Shown piece after piece: positions 17,128-24,666 of a stretch of 64,000 nt of DNA. Position numbers and translations under genes: made by a program. The DNA lies in the NCBI GenBank assembly GCA_000153385.1, contig CH672374.1, positions 1,428,544 through 1,492,543 on the forward strand, written 5' to 3'. The first letter of the stretch is position 1, and each line of letters opens with the position of its first letter. Source of the stretch: Flavobacteria bacterium BBFL7. GTDB lineage: Bacteria; Bacteroidota; Bacteroidia; Flavobacteriales; Flavobacteriaceae. The notes below the pieces were generated by a model, which saw only the letters and a program-made list of their open reading frames with translations, was not told the origin of the DNA and ran no database searches.

Positions 17128-17919
17128 TTACAGCTTTCCATTCTTGTAGTCTACAAGAATATCGATAAGTGTGATAGAGGCATCTTCCATATCGTTTACA
17201 ATACTATCGATTTTAGCTACGATATAATTATAAAAGATTTGAAGTATAATCGCTACGATAAGACCAAATACAGTTGTAAGTAGTGCTACTTTAATACCAC
17301 CAGCTACAAGTGCAGGCTCCATTGCTCCAGCAGACTGGATATTATCAAAAGCATCAATCATACCTAATACCGTTCCCATGAAACCAAGCATTGGTGCAAG
17401 AGCGATAAATAAAGATACCCATGATACATTTTTCTCTAACTGTCCCATTTGAACACCACCATAAGCTACAACAGCCTTCTCTGCTGCTTCAACACTTTCG
17501 TCTGCTCTATCAAGACCTTGATAGTAGATAGAAGCCACAGGTCCTTTTGTATTTCTACAAACCTCTTTAGCCGCTTCAACACCACCACTCTTAAGAGCGT
17601 CTTCTACTTGTGCTGCTAATTTCTTAGAGTTAGTAGTAGAAAGATTTAAGTAAATAATTCTTTCAATAGCGATTGCTAAACCTAAAATAAGACATATCAA
17701 TACAAATGACATGAATACTGGACCACCTTCTATAAAACGCTTTTTAAGCTCTTGGTGGAATGTGATTTCTTCTGTAACATTTGCCGAAGCATCGTCATCT
17801 TGAGAAATAATAGTTGTAATTGCGCTAGTTGTAGTTGCAGTTGTGCTAGCGTTTGCAGTTGTAGATAGACCTAACATCATTACTACAGCCATGAACAAAA
17901 TTGAAAGTGATCGTTTCAT
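17128..17919 (-). CDS. exbB: MotA/TolQ/ExbB-family proton channel
   Basis: 263 residues, the channel-forming partner of ExbD. An N-terminal signal-like hydrophobic stretch is followed by a Thr/Ser/Asp-rich periplasmic segment (about 25-50). TM1 is at about 66-88 (FMSFVLICLILGLAIAIERIIYLN). A large cytoplasmic loop is followed by two more TM helices near 160-185 and 205-230 (LAPMLGFMGTVLGMIDAF, KVALLTTVFGLIVAIILQIFYNY), which are the TolQ-type pore helices. First gene of the operon, with a TATATTTAC -7-like box about 40 bases upstream. Confidence 0.92.
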   Translation of the reverse strand: MKRSLSILFMAVVMMLGLSTTANASTTATTTSAITTIISQDDDASANVTEEITFHQELKKRFIEGGPVFMSFVLICLILGLAIAIERIIYLNLSTTNSKKLAAQVEDALKSGGVEAAKEVCRNTKGPVASIYYQGLDRADESVEAAEKAVVAYGGVQMGQLEKNVSWVSLFIALAPMLGFMGTVLGMIDAFDNIQSAGAMEPALVAGGIKVALLTTVFGLIVAIILQIFYNYIVAKIDSIVNDMEDASITLIDILVDYKNGKL

Positions 17920-17959
17920 TTTAAGATTTATTGATTTATTTGAATTTTCGAGTCAAGGG

Positions 17960-17968
17960 GTAAATATA
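17960..17968 (-). promoter_or_regulatory. -7-like box of the exbB operon
   Basis: Minus strand reads TATATTTAC, 40 bases before the exbB start. It is the TAnnTTTAC variant that recurs in this window. Confidence 0.5.
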
Positions 17969-18011
17969 TAATTTATCTCTCAAAAAACAGAACTTCTATT
18001 ATTATACCAAT

Positions 18012-18031
18012 GTTAATTATTAATAATTAAC
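18012..18031. repeat. 20-bp perfect A/T palindrome
   Basis: GTTAATTATTAATAATTAAC is perfectly self-complementary. It lies between the exbB promoter and the tRNA terminator. It could be an operator for the exbB operon (44 bases upstream of the -7 box) or chance in A/T-rich DNA. The remaining part of this 270-base gap shows nothing else. Confidence 0.4.
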
Positions 18032-18152
18032 AAGTATAACTTCTGAATAACAGCAAAATAACTCTTTTCTGAGTAAAGAAATCTTTAGAAATCCTACTTA
18101 ATTATAAAGTAAATAACGCTAAAAAGGCAATAACATTGGCCCAATTGGGTAT

Positions 18153-18188
18153 AAAAAAACCTTTCACACTAAATACGAGTGAAAGGTT
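18153..18188 (-). terminator. terminator of tRNA-Ser
   Basis: 10-bp stem AACCTTTCAC (18158-18167) with GTGAAAGGTT (18179-18188); minus-strand T run from A 18153-18159. It follows the tRNA 3' end by 4 bases. Confidence 0.85.
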
Positions 18189-18192
18189 ATAG

Positions 18193-18277
18193 CAGAGAGG
18201 AAGGGATTCGAACCCTCGAAACGTTGCCGTTTACACGCTTTCCAGGCGTGCGCCTTCGACCACTCGGCCACCTCTCT
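18193..18277 (-). tRNA. tRNA-Ser (GGA anticodon)
   Basis: The minus strand folds as a type II tRNA. The 7-bp acceptor stem AGAGAGG/CCTCTCT (18271-18277 with 18194-18200) has discriminator G. The D arm is GGCCGAGTGGTCGAAGGC. The anticodon stem CACGC/GCGTG surrounds the loop CTGGAAA, giving anticodon GGA (reads UCC/UCU). A serine-type long variable arm is present, and the T arm is GAGGGTTCGAATCCCT. CCA is not encoded. This explains the apparent reading frames around 18200. Confidence 0.97.
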
Positions 18278-18287
18278 AAATGGTCGA

Positions 18288-18317
18288 CAAGATTACAAAA
18301 AATTAACCTCATCACAA
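18288..18317 (-). promoter_or_regulatory. promoter of tRNA-Ser
   Basis: Minus strand: TTG (18315-18317), 19-nt spacer, TAATCTTG (18288-18295; one mismatch to TAnnTTTG). It ends 10 bases before the tRNA 5' end. Confidence 0.5.
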
Positions 18318-18323
18318 GTATTT

Positions 18324-19391
18324 TTACACACTTATCTCTCCTCTTAATGAAGTCTCAAAATATTTTTTAAAATTACCGGTTTCAGGCATATATGATAACA
18401 AATACATCATTTTTGCTAGTGCCGCCTCAGTAGTTATATCAAATCCAGACACCATACCCAGTTTTTTCAAAGCTACACTTGTTTCATACTTACCCATATC
18501 TACAGCTCCACCACGACATTGAGTAACGTTAACAATTCTAACATTTCTGGATAGCGCATCTTTTAAAGCCTCAATAAACCACTTAGAAGTTGGCGCATTC
18601 CCACTACCATAAGTTTCTAAGATCATACCACGCAATCCATCTATTTGACAAATAGCATTCACTACTTCTTTAGTAATGCCAGGAAACAATTTTAATACGA
18701 CGACTTTTGAATCCATCTCTGGTCTGTATATCATTTTAAGCGGACTTAATTCTAAGGAATCCTTTTTAGCCATTGACACGCGATCAAAACCACCTTTCCA
18801 TAACAATTGCTTGTCGATATTTAAATGAACGCCACTAATCGCTAAAGGTGGATAATTTGGAGAGCTGAATGCTTCAAAATGCTCTGCATTCATTTTTGCA
18901 GTTCGGTTTGCTCTATACAATTGATATTCAAAATAGACACAAACCTCTTTAATAATTGGCTCATTATTCTCCCATTCACTAGCTAATTGAATACTAGTTA
19001 TAAGATTCTCTTTAGCATCTGTACGCAAATCACCTATAGGCAATTGAGATCCAGTTAAAATTATTGGCTTAGTCAGGTTCTCAAACATAAAACTAAGCGC
19101 ACTACCAGTATGTGACATCGTATCACTACCATGCAACACGACAAATCCATTATAATTGTCATAATTTGCATTAATAATATCACCTAATACTTTCCAGTAA
19201 TTGACATCCATATCTGATGAATCGATAGGATCTTTAAATGAAGTCGTCTCAATCTCACAATCCAGATGCTTTAATTCCGGTATATGAATCAAGAGTTGAG
19301 TAAAATCAAACGAGCGCAACGCACCTGTTTCAGGATCCTTTATCATACCGATGGTTCCACCAGTGTAAATAAGTAAAATCTTAGGCTTCAT
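18324..19391 (-). CDS. ansA: type I asparaginase
   Basis: Hydrolyses L-asparagine to aspartate and ammonia; about 355 residues, no signal peptide, so cytoplasmic (type I). The first catalytic Thr motif is LLIYTGGTIGM near the N-terminus. The second motif is VVLHGSDTMSHTGSALSFM, followed by ENLTKPIILTGSQLPIGDLRTDAKENL. The MKPKI start at 19391 lies inside the 3' end of the acyltransferase gene (11-bp overlap), so translation is probably coupled. A TTG two codons upstream is less likely. Confidence 0.93.
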   Translation of the reverse strand: MKPKILLIYTGGTIGMIKDPETGALRSFDFTQLLIHIPELKHLDCEIETTSFKDPIDSSDMDVNYWKVLGDIINANYDNYNGFVVLHGSDTMSHTGSALSFMFENLTKPIILTGSQLPIGDLRTDAKENLITSIQLASEWENNEPIIKEVCVYFEYQLYRANRTAKMNAEHFEAFSSPNYPPLAISGVHLNIDKQLLWKGGFDRVSMAKKDSLELSPLKMIYRPEMDSKVVVLKLFPGITKEVVNAICQIDGLRGMILETYGSGNAPTSKWFIEALKDALSRNVRIVNVTQCRGGAVDMGKYETSVALKKLGMVSGFDITTEAALAKMMYLLSYMPETGNFKKYFETSLRGEISV

Positions 19392-20511
19392 CAACAACAG
19401 CTATCTTTTCTTTATTAAAAACAGGTCTTGCATACATCATTAAGAAACTCTCTACTGCTTTTTCATCTTCTATATTAACTCTTAGGCGTAAACGACGTTC
19501 AAAGTAAGCAAGATCCAAATCAGTGTAATGCTTATTATATTTCTTTTTGTTGGAAACTAAGTCATAGGCCACATAATTAGTAGGCCATAATTTATAATTA
19601 GATTGAATGGTGTCATTAAGCTGGCTAACAACTTGCTGTAAGACTTGATTTGTACCTGCAGCAGTTTCATTAGTAAATACCTGAGGTTTCCCAGCAGCTA
19701 TATGAATATGCTTTTTCTGCCCTAATGCTCCTTTAAGAATGCTGTTAAAATCTTCATTTTCTGACTTTATATATTCCTCCTCTGCAGCCTTAGCAAGCAA
19801 TTCTGGAACCTTAAGAATATCTGTAGGATCATATTCATATGAAATACTTACAGGGACTATCTTTAAATTATTGAGATATTCATGCACTGGCAACTTACCA
19901 GCAGCTAGACCTATCATTTTAAGAACTCCTTGCTCTGTTATATCATTACCATCCTTAGTACGGCCTTGTCTTTGAGCAATCCATACACTACGGTTTTCTT
20001 CTTGAAGTAAAGTTTTTATATACTCACTTAACTTTTTACTACTTAATAAAGTCTCTCTAGGACCGACACCTCTTTTAACAATAAAATTACGAGTTAACTT
20101 GCTAAGAGCATTCACAAAAGGACGTTGTACTAAATTATCACCTATAGCACTAGCTGTCCTAATCAAATCGTGATCAAACAACTTCACATTAAGCAAACAA
20201 GTATCCAATATAATATCCCTATGATTAGAGATATATAGATAAGGCTGGTCTTTTTCTAAATTTTCAAAACCTGAAGTCGTTAATCCTGCAGAACTTTCCT
20301 TTAAAATTCGCATGACAGACTCTCTAATGACATCTCTTTGAAAATCATTAATCGACTTACATTTCAACACAATCTCCTTTACTTCTTCATAAGGCGTATC
20401 TGGAAACGTATACTGAAATAAAGTTTTAATCATAGGGTGACGCACTGCACTCTGAAGCGCTATATTCACCTCGGCATCATTAAAAAATCTTATGTCGTCA
20501 AATTGAGCCAA
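19381..20511 (-). CDS. 1-acyl-glycerol-3-phosphate acyltransferase-like protein
   Basis: 376 residues, PlsC/GPAT superfamily. The acyltransferase motif YISNHRDIILD (near residue 105, the NHxxxxD-like block) is followed by FVNALSKLTRNFIVKRG and by VWIAQRQGRTKDG, the usual glycerophosphate-binding and later blocks. The C-terminal 80 residues are family-specific and the exact acceptor is unknown. It would act in phospholipid synthesis at the inner-membrane face. Overlaps ansA downstream by 11 bp, forming a two-gene unit. A TACATTTAC -7-like box lies 24 bases upstream. Confidence 0.8.
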   Translation of the reverse strand: MAQFDDIRFFNDAEVNIALQSAVRHPMIKTLFQYTFPDTPYEEVKEIVLKCKSINDFQRDVIRESVMRILKESSAGLTTSGFENLEKDQPYLYISNHRDIILDTCLLNVKLFDHDLIRTASAIGDNLVQRPFVNALSKLTRNFIVKRGVGPRETLLSSKKLSEYIKTLLQEENRSVWIAQRQGRTKDGNDITEQGVLKMIGLAAGKLPVHEYLNNLKIVPVSISYEYDPTDILKVPELLAKAAEEEYIKSENEDFNSILKGALGQKKHIHIAAGKPQVFTNETAAGTNQVLQQVVSQLNDTIQSNYKLWPTNYVAYDLVSNKKKYNKHYTDLDLAYFERRLRLRVNIEDEKAVESFLMMYARPVFNKEKIAVVDEA

Positions 20512-20535
20512 TATATTGTTGTTAAGTTACGGGCT

Positions 20536-20544
20536 GTAAATGTA
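20536..20544 (-). promoter_or_regulatory. -7-like box of the acyltransferase-ansA pair
   Basis: Minus strand reads TACATTTAC, 24 bases before the start at 20511. Confidence 0.45.
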
Positions 20545-20557
20545 AGTATCTCAACAC

Positions 20558-21325
20558 TTACACACCGAAGATTTTAGTAGAATTTAAGGTTGTTACTTGC
20601 GCGACATGCTCTATGCTTGTATCATATATTTCTGCAAGTTTTTGTGCTACCAGCGCCACATAAGCACTTTCATTACGTTTACCTCTATAAGGAACCGGCG
20701 CTAAGTAAGGTGCATCTGTTTCTAAAACAATATGCTTTAAATCTATCTCTTTTATAAATTTATCAATCTTACCATTTTTAAAAGTCGCTACACCACCTAT
20801 TCCCAGACTCATTTTTAAATCGACAGCAAGTAAGGCTTGTTCTAATGTTCCTGTAAAACAATGAAATATACCATTAAGCGTGCTTCCCCTATAGGATTCT
20901 AACACCTCAAAAACCTCATTGAAGGCATCTCTACAGTGAATTGCAATGGGCAACTGACGCTCTATAGACCAGTCTATTTGTGTCTTAAAAGCCTCTATTT
21001 GTTGTAGCTTAAACTCATCACTCCAGTATAAATCTATGCCTATCTCACCTACAGCTACAAAAGAATCTGAATTCAACATTTCTTGCACGTGAGCTAATTC
21101 TTCTAGGTAATTCTCTTTTACATGTGTAGGATGCAAACCGGCCATTAAATGTACATGGTCAGGATACTTCTTTTTCAACTCTAGCATTGCAGGCGTATAA
21201 GTCGAATCTATTGCTGGTACAAAAAAACGTTCGACACCAGCCTTTATAGCTCGACTCATCATTTCTTCTTGATCATCATCGAACGCCTCGCTGTATAAAT
21301 GTGTATGGGTATCTGTTAATATCAT
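20558..21325 (-). CDS. tatD: TatD-family metal-dependent DNase/hydrolase
   Basis: 255 residues, TIM-barrel of the amidohydrolase superfamily with divalent metals. The HxH metal pair is at the start (DTHTHLY, His 7 and 9). VAVGEIGIDLYW supplies the metal-bridging Glu, LPIAIHCRDAF and GIFHCFTGT supply His ligands, and LETDAPYLAP the final Asp. The family removes 3' nucleotides from damaged DNA. The start coincides with the implied transcription start: the -7 box ends 4 bases upstream. Confidence 0.92.
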   Translation of the reverse strand: MILTDTHTHLYSEAFDDDQEEMMSRAIKAGVERFFVPAIDSTYTPAMLELKKKYPDHVHLMAGLHPTHVKENYLEELAHVQEMLNSDSFVAVGEIGIDLYWSDEFKLQQIEAFKTQIDWSIERQLPIAIHCRDAFNEVFEVLESYRGSTLNGIFHCFTGTLEQALLAVDLKMSLGIGGVATFKNGKIDKFIKEIDLKHIVLETDAPYLAPVPYRGKRNESAYVALVAQKLAEIYDTSIEHVAQVTTLNSTKIFGV

Positions 21326-21329
21326 ATTG

Positions 21330-21337
21330 CAAAAATA
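21330..21337 (-). promoter_or_regulatory. -7 box of tatD, leaderless configuration
   Basis: Minus strand reads TATTTTTG (TAnnTTTG), ending 4 bases before the tatD ATG at 21325. Confidence 0.6.
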
Positions 21338-21355
21338 AAGGATTGTTTGAAGTAC

Positions 21356-21369
21356 GCTTTCGCGGAAGC
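21356..21369. repeat. iterated palindrome, copy 5 (variant)
   Basis: GCTTTCGCGGAAGC, one mismatch at the centre. Flanks TAC/GTA extend the symmetry to 21353-21372. It lies in the gap between the divergent tatD and retropepsin-like genes. Confidence 0.85.
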
Positions 21370-21374
21370 GTAAT

Positions 21375-21383
21375 TATATTTAC
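21375..21383 (+). promoter_or_regulatory. -7-like box of the retropepsin-like gene
   Basis: TATATTTAC, 14 bases before the ATG at 21398. It directly abuts palindrome copy 5. Confidence 0.45.
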
Positions 21384-21397
21384 CCCAAACTCAACAT

Positions 21398-21838
21398 ATG
21401 TTTTCACTTAAAAAAACGCTAGAAGGTCGAGGCTATCAACCCCACACCATTAGACTATCCAAAAAAAGCGGTCATATAATAACCAAAGCTTTAATCAATG
21501 ACCAGCCAGGTCGCTTTATAATTGACACTGGCGCTAGCGCTACTTGTATCAATCAAGATTTATCAAAAAAATATAGTCTGCAGTCTGAAGCAATGCATCA
21601 ACAAATAGGCACAGCTAGCGGTTCATTAATCCCACAAATCGCACATCATAATACAATGCAACTAGGCAAATGGATCGATAAAGATTGTAGCCTTCTTACC
21701 ATGGATATGAGTTTTATCAATCAAGCTCTAAAGGCAGAAGGTATGCGTAGTATTAATGGCTTACTAGGCGCAGACTTTTTAATAAAATCTAAAGCTATTA
21801 TTGATTACTCAGGTAAAAAAATATATTTAAAACATTAG
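21398..21838 (+). CDS. retropepsin-like aspartyl protease
   Basis: 146 residues, clan AA single-lobe aspartyl protease. RFIIDTGASATCINQDL (catalytic DTGAS near residue 48) and the later RSINGLLGADFL (the hydrophobic-hydrophobic-Gly element) are the two signature elements. A single lobe means it must act as a dimer. There is no signal peptide or membrane anchor, so it is probably cytoplasmic. Substrate unknown. Single gene, convergent with the next lipoprotein across a shared terminator. Confidence 0.8.
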   Translation: MFSLKKTLEGRGYQPHTIRLSKKSGHIITKALINDQPGRFIIDTGASATCINQDLSKKYSLQSEAMHQQIGTASGSLIPQIAHHNTMQLGKWIDKDCSLLTMDMSFINQALKAEGMRSINGLLGADFLIKSKAIIDYSGKKIYLKH

Positions 21839-21844
21839 CGCACA

Positions 21845-21875
21845 AAAAAAGCCTCTTAAATAAGAGGCTTTTTTA
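21845..21875. terminator. bidirectional terminator
   Basis: Perfect stem AAAAAGCCTCTTA / TAAGAGGCTTTTT (21846-21858 with 21861-21873) flanked by A and T runs. It serves both convergent genes. Confidence 0.9.
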
Positions 21876-21892
21876 ATATCATAATTTTACTA

Positions 21893-22720
21893 TTAATAGA
21901 AGACAGTAAAAGCACCGTTTGTAATATTAAAGTCATTAGGTGGTCCAGTCATAAATGAGAACGTACCCGTTACAGATCCAGCCACAGCATCTACTGCGGT
22001 AATATCTAATGTACCCGATATAGCTGGTGTAGGTGTTCCTCCAGAAATATAACTAGCTGTATACATACCAGAACTAGCAAACATATAGGTTCCAACTGTG
22101 ATGGTATCAGGAAAGTTCAACACGATAGAATTTGCACCATTTGAAGCATTAACAACAATGGCACCACCTGCATTGATAGGTGATATAACAGTTGGAGTAA
22201 AAGCTACACCATCCACATCTGCAGCAAGACTACTAGTCGTCGCACTACTACCTGGACCTATTGGACTACCAAATGGTACTTGAAAAATAACTCCTTGACG
22301 CATATAAAGAGAATCTGCATTTAAGGGTAAGTAACTCACAAAAGAAAATGTCCCAGTTAATGTACCTGCTGGAGTACCTGCAGATAAAACTACCTGTCCT
22401 GTTCCCGCACCTTCATTAGTTGAATACACATCTGTATTATTAAAGGTATAAACAGCTTCATTAGGTGATCCAGATCCTAACGGATAAGTACCTGCGTTTG
22501 CAGACTCTAGATTCAATTGAAGTTGTTCAATTCTATTCAAACCAGTGATTGTCACTGAGCCATCTGCGTTTGCCACAGCAGTCATTTGAGTAGATTTGAA
22601 GAATTCACCGTTACGTACGGCCTGGATTGCTGGGATGTTATCATCCTCTAAATTGTCTTCACAAGCGGTAAATGCAAATAGCGCAAGGGAATAAATAAAA
22701 AGCTGTTTAATCAATCTCAT
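21893..22720 (-). CDS. conserved lipoprotein
   Basis: 275 residues from Met 22720. Signal peptide with lipobox (LFAFTAC, Cys near 20) followed by acidic EDNLEDDN. The body has two similar beta-rich halves: TMTAVANADGSVTITGLNR...GTYPLGSG...GTLTGTFSFVSYLPLN and TPTVISPINAGGAIVVNASNGANSIVLNFPDTITVGTYMFA...GSVTGTFSF. This resembles a tandem DUF6252-like repeat. The promoter (CAAATGTA on plus, 22740-22747) lies 19 bases upstream, so the longer frame to 22801 is not used. Function unknown. Confidence 0.7.
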   Translation of the reverse strand: MRLIKQLFIYSLALFAFTACEDNLEDDNIPAIQAVRNGEFFKSTQMTAVANADGSVTITGLNRIEQLQLNLESANAGTYPLGSGSPNEAVYTFNNTDVYSTNEGAGTGQVVLSAGTPAGTLTGTFSFVSYLPLNADSLYMRQGVIFQVPFGSPIGPGSSATTSSLAADVDGVAFTPTVISPINAGGAIVVNASNGANSIVLNFPDTITVGTYMFASSGMYTASYISGGTPTPAISGTLDITAVDAVAGSVTGTFSFMTGPPNDFNITNGAFTVFY

Positions 22721-22739
22721 TCTTAAAAATGTGTTTGAG

Positions 22740-22747
22740 CAAATGTA
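22740..22747 (-). promoter_or_regulatory. -7 box of the 21893-22720 lipoprotein gene
   Basis: Minus strand reads TACATTTG. It sits upstream of the Met at 22720 and fixes that start. Divergent from the rpsP promoter, 42 bases away. Confidence 0.65.
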
Positions 22748-22766
22748 AATAAAAATAAAAGATATG

Positions 22767-22796
22767 CTGCTCATTATTAAAATAAGTATATTTTTG
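22767..22796 (+). promoter_or_regulatory. promoter of rpsP-rimM-trmN6
   Basis: CTG (22767-22769), 19-nt spacer, TATTTTTG (22789-22796). Transcription would begin near 22802, leaving a 43-base leader. Confidence 0.6.
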
Positions 22797-22813
22797 CACA
22801 CTCAAATTAATAA

Positions 22814-22832
22814 CTCGGGTCGGGCACCCACA
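22814..22832 (+). ncRNA. candidate S16 leader hairpin
   Basis: The leader of rpsP has a compact GC-rich element, CTCGGGTCGGGCACCCACA: GGGT (22817-22820) pairs with ACCC (22826-22829) over loop CGGGC. In AT-rich DNA this is conspicuous. Flavobacterial S16 leaders have been described as ribosomal-protein autoregulatory motifs (from memory); a covariance-model search was not possible. Confidence 0.45.
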
Positions 22833-22844
22833 AATTTTAATGAT

Positions 22845-23342
22845 ATGCCAGTAAAAATTAGATTACAGAGACACGGAAAGAAAGGAAAACCATTCTATTG
22901 GATCGTTGCAGCAGACGCACGTTCAAAAAGAGATGGTAAATACCTAGATAAGATAGGTACTTATAATCCTAATACTAACCCAGCAACAATCAACCTAGAT
23001 GTTGATGGAGCTGTAAAATGGTTAGAAAATGGAGCACAACCTACAGATACTGCACGTGCAATTTTAGGATATAAAGGTGTAATGCTTAAAAAACACCTTA
23101 AAGGTGGTGTTAAAAAAGGAGCATTTACTGAAGAGCAAATGGAAGAAAAATTCAACGCTTGGTTATCTGAAAAAGAAGCTAAAATATCTGCAAAAGCAGG
23201 TGGCTTACAGAAAGATGCTGATGAAGCTGCTGCAAAAGCTTTTGCAGCCGAAAAAGCTGTTAATGAAGCACGTATCGCTGCAAACGCACCAGTTGTAGAA
23301 GCTACTGAAGAATCTGCAGACGCATCTAGCGAAGAGGAATAA
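22845..23342 (+). CDS. rpsP: 30S ribosomal protein S16 (bS16) with C-terminal extension
   Basis: 165 residues: a normal S16 core (residues 1-80, MPVKIRLQRHGKKGKPFYWIVAAD, KIGTYNPNTNP, WLENGAQPTDTA) plus about 80 further residues rich in Ala, Lys and Glu (DADEAAAKAFAAEKAVNEAR, ending SADASSEEE). The usual length is about 80-90. The start is ATG 22845; the frame is open further upstream but that part overlaps the leader and promoter. rimM follows after 9 bases. Confidence 0.96.
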   Translation: MPVKIRLQRHGKKGKPFYWIVAADARSKRDGKYLDKIGTYNPNTNPATINLDVDGAVKWLENGAQPTDTARAILGYKGVMLKKHLKGGVKKGAFTEEQMEEKFNAWLSEKEAKISAKAGGLQKDADEAAAKAFAAEKAVNEARIAANAPVVEATEESADASSEEE

Positions 23343-23351
23343 ATTATTATC

Positions 23352-23891
23352 ATGCGTAAGAAAGACTGTTTTTACGTAGGTACAATAGTTAATAAATTTA
23401 GCTTTAAAGGTGAGTTATTAGTCAAATTAGACACTGACGAACCAGAGCTATTTACAGAAATGGAATCAGTTTTTATCGAAATCGGTAAAAACTTGGTTCC
23501 ATTTTTTATTGAGTCTAGTCAATTACACAAGTCATTACTTTTAAGAGTAAAGTTTGAGGATATCGATGATGAGCCTGCTGCAGACGCAATGATGAAACAT
23601 GACTTGTACTTACCACTCACTGCCCTACCACCGTTAAAAGGAAATAAATTTTATTTTCATGAGATTATCAATTATAATATGATTGATATCAATTATGGAG
23701 AAGTAGGTGTTATTACCGGTGTTAACGATACGACATCTCAAGCCTTATTTGAGGTGGATCAAAACGGGACAGAAATCTTAATACCAATGAACGACGATTT
23801 TATCAAAGAAGTAAATCGTGACACTAAAACCATCACGGTAGAAACACCCGATGGCCTTATAGAAATGTACTGTCAGAATAGAAGTTTATGA
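23352..23891 (+). CDS. rimM: ribosome maturation factor RimM
   Basis: 179 residues; binds S19 and helps 30S head assembly and 16S processing. The N-terminal RimM domain (VGTIVNKFSFKGELLVKLDTD) and the C-terminal PRC-barrel (FYFHEIINYNMIDINYGEVGVITGV, EILIPMNDDFIKEV) are both present. Cotranscribed with rpsP, the standard pairing. Its TGA overlaps the ATG of the next gene by 4 bp. Confidence 0.95.
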   Translation: MRKKDCFYVGTIVNKFSFKGELLVKLDTDEPELFTEMESVFIEIGKNLVPFFIESSQLHKSLLLRVKFEDIDDEPAADAMMKHDLYLPLTALPPLKGNKFYFHEIINYNMIDINYGEVGVITGVNDTTSQALFEVDQNGTEILIPMNDDFIKEVNRDTKTITVETPDGLIEMYCQNRSL

Positions 23892-24610
23892 GCATTTTTA
23901 AATTCAAAGAATTTGAAGTAGCTCAAGATAGTTGCGCTCAAAAAATAGGCACTGATGGTGTCTTACTAGGCGCATGGGCAAGTCAAGACAAGAACCCCTA
24001 TAGTATATTAGACATAGGCACAGGTACAGGCGTTATTTCTTTAATGCTTGCACAACGCTTTCACAGTGCACAAATAGAGGCTATTGAATTAGACGAAGAC
24101 GCTTATGAACAGGCAGCAAATAATTTTGAAAATGCTGCGTGGAGCGATAGAATGTTTTGCTTTCATGCCTCATTTCAAGAGTTTTTTGAGGAAGTTGAAG
24201 ACACTTACGACTTAATTATAAGCAATCCACCTTTTTTTGATTCTAGCAGCATTAAAAATGATTCTTCAATAGAAAGAAATAGAGAGCAAGCTCGCTTTGA
24301 TGATGCACTACCTTTTGAAGAATTACTCTATGGCGTGTATAAATTGCTGGATGATGATGGTATTTTTAGCTGTATTATACCTTATGACAGGGAAAATCAT
24401 TTTCTAAAAATAGCTGCTCACTATAAACTATTCCCTTCACGCATTACTCATGTAAAAGGTACAGACTCTAGCCCTATAAAGAGAAGTTTGCTGGAACTAC
24501 GCTTTCGCGAAAGCGACATACAACACAAAGTGATTACTATCGAGATAAGTAGACACAAGTATACAGAGGATTACATTAATCTAGTCAAGGATTTCTATTT
24601 AAAAATGTAA
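23888..24610 (+). CDS. trmN6: tRNA1(Val) A37 N6-methyltransferase-like protein
   Basis: 240 residues, Rossmann-fold SAM methyltransferase. Motif I is ILDIGTGTGVISLMLAQR (SAM binding) and the catalytic motif is IISNPPFFDSS, characteristic of N6-adenine methylases such as TrmN6. The N-terminal FKFKEFEVAQDSCAQKIGTDGVLLGAW is typical. It overlaps rimM by ATGA and forms a translation-linked operon rpsP-rimM-trmN6. A palindrome copy lies near the C-terminus, read as RFRES. Confidence 0.9.
   Translation: MSIFKFKEFEVAQDSCAQKIGTDGVLLGAWASQDKNPYSILDIGTGTGVISLMLAQRFHSAQIEAIELDEDAYEQAANNFENAAWSDRMFCFHASFQEFFEEVEDTYDLIISNPPFFDSSSIKNDSSIERNREQARFDDALPFEELLYGVYKLLDDDGIFSCIIPYDRENHFLKIAAHYKLFPSRITHVKGTDSSPIKRSLLELRFRESDIQHKVITIEISRHKYTEDYINLVKDFYLKM
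24501..24514. repeat. iterated palindrome, copy 6 (in trmN6)
   Basis: Perfect 14-bp core (16-bp form also perfect), read in frame as Arg-Phe-Arg-Glu-Ser. Confidence 0.9.
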
Positions 24611-24618
24611 GCAACACT

Positions 24619-24650
24619 TTGAGCAACTGACTTAAGAAAAGTATATTTAC
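24619..24650 (+). promoter_or_regulatory. promoter of the acyl-CoA dehydrogenase gene
   Basis: TTG (24619-24621), 20-nt spacer, TATATTTAC (24642-24650), 16 bases before the ATG at 24667. Confidence 0.5.
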
Positions 24651-24666
24651 GCAAACGATTGAAACG

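Noticed and set aside
18179-18370. Plus-strand reading frame of 63 codons over the tRNA
   Set aside because: It covers the tRNA-Ser gene and its terminator on the opposite strand; the frame is a by-product.
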